Of a DNA stretch of 5,869 nucleotides, positions 1 to 4,687 are shown one piece after another. Source of the stretch: Burkholderiales bacterium RIFCSPHIGHO2_12_FULL_61_11 (lineage in GTDB: Bacteria > Pseudomonadota > Gammaproteobacteria > Burkholderiales > Burkholderiaceae_C); the NCBI GenBank assembly GCA_001770785.1, contig MERZ01000202.1, positions 1-5,869 on the forward strand, in the 5' to 3' direction. The notes under the pieces are model-generated. The model searched no databases. It saw only the letters and a list, made by a program, of their open reading frames with translations, and had not been told where the DNA came from. The translations under genes were made by a program, and so were the position numbers. Each line of letters starts with the position of its first letter. Positions within the stretch are counted from its first letter, which is position 1.

Positions 1-275
1 CGGCCTCGCGATGACGGCCAGCGCGGCAATCCATCCCCGATCCTTCCGTCATTGCGATTGCCGCGTCGCATCCGCTCCTCGCAATGACAGCAGCGCGGCA
101 ATCCATCCCTCTGCCCGTTCAACCATGGATCGCCACGGCCTGCGGCCTCGCGATGACGGCCAGCGCGGCAATTCATCCCCGATCCTTCCGTCATTGCGAT
201 TGCCGCGTCGCATCCGCTCCTCGCAATGACGGCCAGCGCGGCAACCCATCCCCGAACCCTCCCATTGCGAGCACC
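1..275. repeat. Array of ~71-bp palindromic intergenic repeat units
   Basis: Positions 1-88 recur at 143-230 with one mismatch (31 versus 173), a period of 142. Each 142-bp period is two related half-units of about 71 bp: CAGCGCGGCAA followed by YCATCCC begins near 19, 91, 161 and 234. Each period holds a perfect inverted repeat, GTCATTGCGA/TCGCAATGAC, at 48-57/79-88 and 190-199/221-230, with 21-base loops. Variant ends TCGCGATGAC lie at 6-15 and 148-157, and a weaker hairpin (ATCGC...GCGAT around GGCC-TGC-GGCC) at 129-154. A degenerate partial unit ends near 271. The array enters from outside the window. Short open frames through it are low-complexity, arginine-rich translations of the repeat and not genes. 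It resembles dispersed REP/MITE-like families, but no mobile-element protein is present. Role unknown. Confidence 0.85.
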
Positions 276-289
276 GCACCAACGCCGAT

Positions 290-315
290 GTCGGGTTACG
301 CTTCGCTAACCCGAC
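290..315. repeat. Palindromic repeat (hairpin) at the kinase 3' end
   Basis: GTCGGGTTA (290-298) and TAACCCGAC (307-315) form a perfect 9-bp inverted repeat around an 8-base centre. From memory, the motif GTAGGTCGGGTTAGCGAAGC on the minus strand resembles a short palindromic repeat dispersed in many bacterial genomes. It is unrelated in sequence to the array at 1-275. The sensor kinase stop codon (306-308) falls in the centre of this hairpin. No T-run follows on either strand, so it is not a canonical intrinsic terminator, although the stem could slow polymerase or protect the 3' end of the mRNA. Confidence 0.7.
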
Positions 316-1709
316 CTACTTCTGGTTTCAAAGCCATGCGTCGTGACAGGACCCCTGTGAGCAAATATTGACGGGCTCACCGCAGGCTTGGCGGGCTGCA
401 AAGGCACCACCAGCCGCATCCGCGTGCCGACCCCGGCCTTGGTGTCAATCTGCAGCTGGCCGCCCAGCTTGCCGGCGCGCAGGCGCATGCCCGCCAATCC
501 TTTTCCCGTGGGCCTGCCGTCTTCGCGGCTGGCCATGCCCTTGCCGTTGTCGCGCACTTCCAGCAGCATCGACTGGCTTTCGGGAACATAGCGGCAGACC
601 ACCTCGACCACGCTGGCCTGCGCATGACGCATGATGTTGGACAGGCATTCCTGGGTGATGCGCAGCACCTGCAGCGCCCGCTCTCCGCGCAAGGCCTGCA
701 GCGGTCCGTCCACCTCGACCTTCCAGATCATGCGGATGCCCAGCTTGTCGAGCGAGTGCTGCACGCGGTAGCGCAGTCGGCCCAGCGCATCGACCACGCT
801 GCCGTCACTCGTGTCAATGGTGTCCACCATGATTTTGAGGTCCATCAGGCATTGCTCCAGGGCCAGCGCCAGCGCCTGCTGCTGCGGCGCGTGGGTGTCA
901 AGCGTTGCCAGCAAGCTGACCAGTTGCGAGCCCACGCCATCGTGCAGGTCTTGCGCAATGCGCCGGCGCTCGCCGGCCACCGCGGCGCTGGCGAGGTCGT
1001 TGGCCGGGCCAAAACCGGTGATGGCTTCCCAGGCCGTTGCGGGCGAGTGCCCGGTTCCGGGAACGGCCGCGGGCTCGGAATGTCCGACGCGTTTGGTGAT
1101 CAGCAGCCAAAGCAGCAGCAAAAAGGTGCCGTAAAAATAATGCGCCAGGCTTTCGCCCAGGCGCAGAGCGGGCTCGGCGAGCAGGTCCTCGAAGCCGATG
1201 CCCAGACCCAGCAAACTGCCGGCAAACACCAGCCAGCAGCGGTAGCTGCCCAGACGCCAGGCTTTGAGCCCCAGGTACAGCGACAGCGCGCTGGCGCAGA
1301 CCAGGTTCAGCGCCGCCCAGAGCCCATAGGCCAGCGCCTGCTGCAGGGGAACCCACAGGGGCCAGGCCAGCAGCAGCAGCCCGAGCACCGCCTGGGTCAT
1401 CCAGACGGCATGGACCCTCAAGCGGGTGACCGAGATGCTGACCAGGAAGAAGCACGACACCGCGATGAGGGCGATCTGGTAGCCGGCATAAGTGGCAAAC
1501 AGCGCCAGCGGATGGGTCGCGCCCAGTGTGTTGGCGCTGCTGGCCAAAAGGTAGGCCAGGCAACCGCCGATGGCGACTGCGAAAGCCAGGTCAATCGGAC
1601 TGCGCTGCTTTTTCCAGTCCCGGAGCGCCACGCTCAGCGCCGCCACGGCCACAACGGTGCTCAGCACGGCACCGCCCTGCACAGCCCATTGATAGGCGAG
1701 GTGTGACAT
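306..1709 (-). CDS. Membrane sensor histidine kinase, HPK7/NarX-DegS type
   Basis: Inner-membrane sensor kinase of 467 residues that should autophosphorylate on histidine and pass the phosphate to the response regulator encoded just upstream. Hydrophobic stretches at about 10-29, 41-58, 68-92, 104-122, 125-147, 155-172 and 188-205 suggest seven membrane helices with almost no periplasmic domain, so the signal is probably sensed in or at the membrane. The HisKA_3 dimerisation box follows (247-266, ERRRIAQDLHDGVGSQL; phospho-acceptor His256). The HATPase_c domain spans about 340-437, with N-box N358...H362, G1 box DNGKGM (387-392) and a G2 region at 402-417. Residues after about 438 are a tail with no match to the domain, and the stop lies in a palindromic repeat, so the end looks altered. 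The ATG follows the regulator stop by 11 bases with no Shine-Dalgarno, inside a hairpin; translation is probably coupled. The signal sensed is not deducible. Confidence 0.93.
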   Translation of the reverse strand: MSHLAYQWAVQGGAVLSTVVAVAALSVALRDWKKQRSPIDLAFAVAIGGCLAYLLASSANTLGATHPLALFATYAGYQIALIAVSCFFLVSISVTRLRVHAVWMTQAVLGLLLLAWPLWVPLQQALAYGLWAALNLVCASALSLYLGLKAWRLGSYRCWLVFAGSLLGLGIGFEDLLAEPALRLGESLAHYFYGTFLLLLWLLITKRVGHSEPAAVPGTGHSPATAWEAITGFGPANDLASAAVAGERRRIAQDLHDGVGSQLVSLLATLDTHAPQQQALALALEQCLMDLKIMVDTIDTSDGSVVDALGRLRYRVQHSLDKLGIRMIWKVEVDGPLQALRGERALQVLRITQECLSNIMRHAQASVVEVVCRYVPESQSMLLEVRDNGKGMASREDGRPTGKGLAGMRLRAGKLGGQLQIDTKAGVGTRMRLVVPLQPAKPAVSPSIFAHRGPVTTHGFETRSRSG

Positions 1710-1738
1710 CAGCGGCTTTTTTAGAAAAGCCGCTGATG
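1707..1738 (-). promoter_or_regulatory. Perfect 14-bp hairpin spanning the regulator stop and kinase start
   Basis: CATCAGCGGCTTTT (1707-1720) and AAAAGCCGCTGATG (1725-1738) are exact reverse complements around a 4-base loop. In minus-strand mRNA the 5' arm is the last codons of the response regulator (H-Q-R-L-F), the loop contains its UAA stop (1721-1723), and the last three bases of the 3' arm are the kinase AUG (1707-1709). No Shine-Dalgarno precedes that AUG. The likely reading is that the folded RNA blocks free initiation on the kinase, and ribosomes finishing the regulator open the stem and re-initiate. No U-run follows the stem on either strand, so it is not a standard terminator. The inverted repeat is seen; its function is inferred. 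Confidence 0.75.
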
Positions 1739-2524
1739 GGTGGCAAAACTCACGGCTTGCGCTCGCGTGCGCACGTCGAGTTTTTGGTAGATGTTTTTGA
1801 TGTGGGTGTTGACCGTATGCGCACTGATGGCCAGCCGGGAGCCGATTTCCGGGCTGGTGTAGCCCGAGGCAACCATGTGGAGCACTTCCTGCTCGCGCCC
1901 GGACAACCTGCCTTTGTCCTTTTCCTTGCTGCTGCCGGTGAGCGGGATGTGCGGGCTGCCCTCGTGGGCAGGCTCGAACTTGCCGAGCAGGCGCCGGGCC
2001 AGATTGGGGGTGATGGACGCGCCGCCGTTGACCACCTGCAGCACGGCCTGTGAAAAGCTGCCAAACCAGGAGTTCTTGACCAGGTAACCGGTGGCGCCGA
2101 GTTCGAAAGCATGCAGGGCATGCTGCGCGTCTTCCATGGCCGAGATCACCACCGCCTCGGCCATGGGCCGCACGGTTTTCATGTGTTCGATCAGGTCAAA
2201 CCCGGTGCCGTCGCCCAGGTTCAGGTCGACCAGCATCACGTCAAACTCGTGCCGGGAAATCAGGCGCCGCCCTTCCCTGACGCTGCCGGCCTGCGCCACG
2301 AGGTTGATTCGCAGGTCTGCCAGCAGCTCCTGCGCAATCACCAGGCGCATCTTCGGGTCGTCGTCGATCAGCAGCACGCGAACCGGCTGCCCGGGCTGGC
2401 CCGTCAGGAAATCGGGCCACATGGAAGGCGTGCTGTCATGCGCCGCAAAGTGCTGCTGCGCCGTCAGGGCGCTGGTGGGTGTCGATGAACTCGACGTGAT
2501 GGCAGAGGGGACCGGGTTTTGCAT
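1721..2524 (-). CDS. LuxR/NarL-family response regulator
   Basis: Cytoplasmic DNA-binding response regulator of 267 residues, partner of the downstream kinase. After an unusual Ser/Thr/Ala-rich N-terminal extension (about 1-46) comes a receiver domain (about 47-165): acidic pocket D54-D56, phospho-acceptor D100 in VMLVDLNLGDGTG, switch Ser128 in VVISAM, and K150 in GYLVK. A linker of about 25 residues leads to a GerE/LuxR helix-turn-helix (about 205-262): LSGREQEVLHMVASG, then the recognition region SAHTVNTHIKNIYQKL. The ATG at 2524 is chosen because AGGAGG lies 4 bases upstream. M35 would also give a complete receiver but has no such site. NarL/FixJ-type regulators bind DNA as dimers when phosphorylated; the targets here are unknown, autoregulation included. 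Confidence 0.95.
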   Translation of the reverse strand: MQNPVPSAITSSSSTPTSALTAQQHFAAHDSTPSMWPDFLTGQPGQPVRVLLIDDDPKMRLVIAQELLADLRINLVAQAGSVREGRRLISRHEFDVMLVDLNLGDGTGFDLIEHMKTVRPMAEAVVISAMEDAQHALHAFELGATGYLVKNSWFGSFSQAVLQVVNGGASITPNLARRLLGKFEPAHEGSPHIPLTGSSKEKDKGRLSGREQEVLHMVASGYTSPEIGSRLAISAHTVNTHIKNIYQKLDVRTRAQAVSFATHQRLF

Positions 2525-2528
2525 AACT

Positions 2529-2534
2529 CCTCCT
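2529..2534 (-). promoter_or_regulatory. Strong ribosome binding site of the response regulator
   Basis: The minus strand reads AGGAGGAGTT directly before the ATG at 2524, a near-complete anti-16S match with 4 to 6 bases of spacing. It fixes the regulator start and contrasts with the kinase, which has none. Confidence 0.85.
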
Positions 2535-2938
2535 GGAATTTCACTTTTTCTTGGCTAACGTTTTATTTTTATTTACTTCTGTGACGGATTGATTAAGAAC
2601 CATCCATCTGAATGGATTTGCGTCGAAATGTTTTTCTTATCTCAGAATTGAACGGTAGATTAAATTGCGCTGCCTTTCAATGCTCATATCAACAAAAACT
2701 AAAAAAAGATACAAATAATTTGTGCTATTCACATTTTGTGACAGCTTACCTGACGTTTGCGCAACAGGTCAAGAAAATGACAGCCCTGACTGAGCCTGAC
2801 GGGCTGTGGCGCTTTGTGCCGAAGCGGCAGACTGCGCCCAGCATGACCCAAATGAGGTAACCCGTTAAAGGGGCCTTATTGAGGTGCTGGCCCAACATTT
2901 GTAACAGCCGCGCCGAAAAAGCTCAGCGGAAAAATTTC

Positions 2939-2955
2939 CTTCAGGGCGCCTGAAG
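2939..2955 (-). terminator. Weak candidate terminator downstream of the ATPase gene
   Basis: CTTCAGG (2939-2945) and CCTGAAG (2949-2955) pair as a 7-bp stem with a 3-base loop. On the minus strand the stem is followed by GAAA and then TTTTT, so the T-run is offset from the stem. It lies about 100 bp past the ATPase stop. The offset and the short stem make it a poor intrinsic terminator at best. Confidence 0.3.
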
Positions 2956-3055
2956 CCAGGAGATTTTGTGCCGCGTGTATTAAAGGCAACGAGCTATCCG
3001 AAGCTTGTGGCATCCCCGATCTGCGGGGAGAAGCTCTTGCCATTGCTCGTACCCT

Positions 3056-4192
3056 TCAGCTTTTGGCGCGGTGCTGGTACCACGAAACCATGCTCTCGTC
3101 CTCTAAGGCATAGTCCCCGTAGGCCGCCTGCCAAACAAGGTTTTTCTCGCGCAAACCCTTCAGGGCTCCTTGCGCCGCCGCGGCATCTATGTCTTGACCG
3201 GCCAGAGCGGAATAGGCCTTCAAGGAATCCTCTGTGAACGGGGCGTAGTTGGCCCCAGTCTGTAGCATGCGCTCCAGGACGGCCCGCTGTACCGGGGATA
3301 GCGCGGCAAACTCACTTTCCATGGCACCCCAGATGTGCTCCCGAAAGGAGGCCGCCTCTGCCTTCAGTTCAACCGCAAGATTCCCGGCTGCGCCGTCCAG
3401 CGCCAATTCAGCAATGATTCCTCGCAGTAATTCCGGTCGGTGCCCAACCAATTTGAAGGCCTCAAAAACATCGTTCTTGTTGAATTGATTGGTGGCGGCA
3501 AGCTTCAGGTTGATGTCATCCGTGTAGGCATCGGAGAATTCTTTCCCTAGTTTTGGGAATTTTGTAATTCGACAACCAAAAAATGGTTGATTGCGCTTCA
3601 GCACCAATTGGGTCAGCTTGTCCTGGTTTGAGCCGGTAAATACCAAAAATAGTCGTTGTTCCGCGGCACTCTGGTTTAACCTGTCCCGAGCCGCCTTCAA
3701 GCCAAACATGGCGTCCATGCCCTCTTTTGAATTGAGCGCATGCTGGGCCTCATCGACGATCAGCACAACCGGCTTGCCCGATGCCTCGACCAAGGCCTCC
3801 AACGCATCCGCCAGGGAGACGTTCTCAGGCAAGGACAGGGAGGCCATGCTCAGGCTCAGGGCACCGAAAACCGTTACTCGTTCAAGTCCTGTGGCCTTGG
3901 CCAGTTTGGTGATAGTCCCGGCAAACTTCGACAAGGATTTGCGCACCTCCCGAGCAATGAGAATTGCCGGAGAGGTCTCCTTCTCGGTCCACAGGTCGAC
4001 GTAAACCGTCGTCCAGCCCAATTTATCCAGTGCGGGAAGAAGGTCTTCACGCAAGAAAGTGCTTTTACCAGTTCGCCGAGGCGCGGCCAGGAACAAGCCT
4101 GAGCGTGAATCCATGATGCCCGTGCCTTGTAGGGCTTCGCAGTAGCCACGAGCTAACTCAGGGCGGTGAAACTTGAAGGGTGTGTATGACAT
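3056..4192 (-). CDS. AAA-type ATPase with C-terminal winged-helix-like region (function unknown)
   Basis: A 378-residue P-loop ATPase of the AAA_16/COG1672-like kind. Walker A is APRRTGKST (37-45), with Ala in place of the first Gly and the essential K43 kept. Walker B is PVVLIVDEAQHAL (141-153; D147, E148). A sensor-1-like strand LFLVFTGSN (181-189) ends in a polar Asn, and R208 is a possible arginine finger. Residues 285-375 look like a small helical winged-helix domain, as in Cdc6/STAND-type ATPases. No signal peptide or membrane helix is visible. The ATG at 4192 has GGAG 7 bases upstream. GC content is visibly lower than in the flanking operons, with AT-rich stretches around 3540-3600, which suggests transfer. 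I recall similar solitary ATPases in proteobacterial genomes but know no assigned function. No effector or partner gene lies beside it; DNA binding or NTP-driven switching is only inferred. Confidence 0.85.
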   Translation of the reverse strand: MSYTPFKFHRPELARGYCEALQGTGIMDSRSGLFLAAPRRTGKSTFLREDLLPALDKLGWTTVYVDLWTEKETSPAILIAREVRKSLSKFAGTITKLAKATGLERVTVFGALSLSMASLSLPENVSLADALEALVEASGKPVVLIVDEAQHALNSKEGMDAMFGLKAARDRLNQSAAEQRLFLVFTGSNQDKLTQLVLKRNQPFFGCRITKFPKLGKEFSDAYTDDINLKLAATNQFNKNDVFEAFKLVGHRPELLRGIIAELALDGAAGNLAVELKAEAASFREHIWGAMESEFAALSPVQRAVLERMLQTGANYAPFTEDSLKAYSALAGQDIDAAAAQGALKGLREKNLVWQAAYGDYALEDESMVSWYQHRAKS

Positions 4193-4199
4193 GTCAGTG

Positions 4200-4264
4200 C
4201 TCCAGTTATATGAACTTATATTTCATATTATAAGTTATAACTCAAAACATAACTGACTATAACT
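4200..4264 (-). promoter_or_regulatory. Promoter and heptamer operator array of the ATPase gene
   Basis: Minus-strand AGTTATA-like heptamers lie at 4258-4264, 4248-4254 (AGTTATG), 4236-4242 and 4229-4235 (ACTTATA), with inverted copies at 4214-4220 and 4204-4210. Together 4204-4242 make an imperfect palindrome: 7+7-bp arms, a 3-base bulge and an 8-base centre. A perfect TATAAT on the minus strand (4227-4232) lies inside it. The bases 16-18 upstream give no good -35 (CAGTTA at best), as at an activator-dependent or weak promoter. GGAG (4200-4203) is the ribosome binding site. Binding at the array would cover the promoter, so repression, perhaps by the ATPase itself, is a reasonable inference. 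No binding protein is identified. Confidence 0.6.
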
Positions 4265-4402
4265 ACCCTCTTTCGAGAAGTCACACGGGCTCTGAGCGAC
4301 CAGAAAATGACAGATTCGAAGCTCAGGGCTGGATTGAGCGGTCTCAGCCCGCCCGAGCCGACCCCGGCTCCTGAACGCCGAAAGTACGCAATCTCGATGC
4401 CA
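4265..4402. other. Short intergenic spacer with two hairpins
   Basis: This lies between the chimeric regulator stop and the ATPase operator array. GAGCCG (4355-4360) and CGGCTC (4365-4370) pair around ACCC. GGGCTG (4326-4331) and CAGCCC (4345-4350) pair around 13 bases. On the minus strand neither stem is followed by a T-run, so termination of the upstream operon here would need Rho. A 36-codon plus-strand frame (4307-4417) has no ribosome binding site and no recognisable protein. Confidence 0.5.
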
Positions 4403-4687
4403 TCAAGCCGCTTTTAAGTACATGTCAATGTGCATGGACGAATAAGGGCACACCACACCGCCTCCCTCTGTGCGCTCCAGCAGGCCCAATCCAGCCAGGA
4501 TAACCACGTCTTCATGCACGCGCTTTACATCGCGCCCAACTGCACGGGCTAGTTCACGCACCGACAGTTCACCTTTGCCGCGCTCATTGTCAAAGCCCTG
4601 AGCTGCAGCACGGCGTAAAGCTCCGGGGATGGTCAACGCATCAAAGGCCAGAAAGCGCCAGGTCATTGCGTCCGTGGCGCCGCTCAT
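4403..4687 (-). CDS. Chimeric frame: elaA start fused to truncated HVO_A0114-family winged-helix regulator
   Basis: A 94-codon frame whose second half is recognisable. Residues 40-70 (ELSVRELARAVGRDVKRVHE onward) form the helix-turn-helix, residues 71-85 the wing, and the end (YSSMHIDMYLKAA) matches the usual end of HVO_A0114/COG4190-type DNA-binding proteins. Those are normally about 100-130 residues and often occur as the antitoxin-like partner of TumE/DUF6516-type proteins. The N-terminal part of the family is missing. In its place residues 8-19 (MTWRFLAFDALT) are the start of an ElaA-type acetyltransferase, and about 20-30 are elaA sequence read out of frame. No toxin partner is present. 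The ATG overlaps the GST stop as ATGA, so coupled translation is possible, from here or from M8 at 4666. It may make a small DNA-binding remnant or simply be a pseudogene; the family call is firmer than the idea that it works. Confidence 0.6.
   Translation of the reverse strand: MSGATDAMTWRFLAFDALTIPGALRRAAAQGFDNERGKGELSVRELARAVGRDVKRVHEDVVILAGLGLLERTEGGGVVCPYSSMHIDMYLKAA
4594..4666 (-). pseudogene. elaA: 5' remnant of an elaA-type GNAT acetyltransferase gene, frameshifted and truncated
   Basis: From the ATG at 4666 (17 bases after the GST stop) the minus strand encodes MTWRFLAFDALTI. Removing one C from the CCCC run at 4625-4628 continues it as PELYAVLQLRA. This matches the start of ElaA proteins, where W-x-x-x-x-F-x-x-L-x-x-x-x-LY-x-x-L-x-LR precedes VFVVEQ; E. 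coli ElaA, from memory, has QLYALLQLRCAVFVVEQ. The match stops near 4594 and no VFVVEQ or later ElaA segment occurs in the window. ElaA is a GNAT-fold N-acetyltransferase of about 150 residues, so some 85% is gone. An intact elaA probably once followed the GST gene as the third gene of the operon. Identity rests on about 24 residues. Confidence 0.6.

Larger units (their letters stand above)
2525..3055. other. Intergenic region with AT-rich leader and no supported gene
   Basis: This is the gap between the response regulator start and the ATPase stop. The half next to the regulator (about 2525-2760) is strikingly AT-rich for this genome and must carry the two-component promoter. A-rich and T-rich tracts lie at 2551-2578 and 2691-2720, but I cannot place a convincing -35/-10 pair. 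ATCCAT-CTGA-ATGGAT (2602-2617) is a small perfect inverted repeat and a possible operator. CAGCCC (2781-2786) and GGGCTG (2801-2806) form another. The remainder (about 2840-3055) has higher GC and includes a hairpin at 2939-2955 and a GTG preceded by AGGAG at 2968. An 82-codon plus-strand frame at 2612-2860 shows no recognisable features. Confidence 0.6.

Noticed and set aside
1..275. A CRISPR array
   Set aside because: The spacing is regular (~71 bp), but the intervening sequence also repeats, units alternate in two types, and there are no unique spacers or cas genes.
624..1706. A 360-codon plus-strand open frame
   Set aside because: It is wholly antisense to the sensor kinase, whose motifs are unmistakable. 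The product is Gln/Ala/Arg-rich with no domain, as expected from the antisense of GC-rich coding DNA.
1707..1738. An intrinsic terminator between the two-component genes
   Set aside because: The stem is strong, but no T-run follows it on either strand, and it would separate a kinase from its regulator 11 bp apart.
2612..2860. An 82-codon plus-strand frame in the intergenic region
   Set aside because: No ribosome binding site is present, composition changes from AT-rich to GC-rich halfway through, and the product has no recognisable feature. It fits a chance frame over regulatory DNA.
2968..3237. The full 89-codon plus-strand frame from the GTG at 2968
   Set aside because: Most of it is antisense to the ATPase C-terminus. 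Only the first ~30 codons are of interest, and they are reported as a possible truncated gene start.
4355..4370. A terminator for the GST operon from the GAGCCG/CGGCTC hairpin
   Set aside because: On the minus strand it is followed by GGGCGGGC and not by a T-run, so it is listed only as a hairpin.
4307..4417. A 36-codon plus-strand small frame (MTDSKLRAG...)
   Set aside because: It lacks a ribosome binding site, crosses two hairpins and runs antisense into the regulator fragment; nothing supports translation.
4403..4687. A working toxin-antitoxin pair with the ATPase as toxin
   Set aside because: The regulator is truncated, its usual small TumE-like partner is absent, and the ATPase has its own promoter and a different family; proximity alone does not support a pair.
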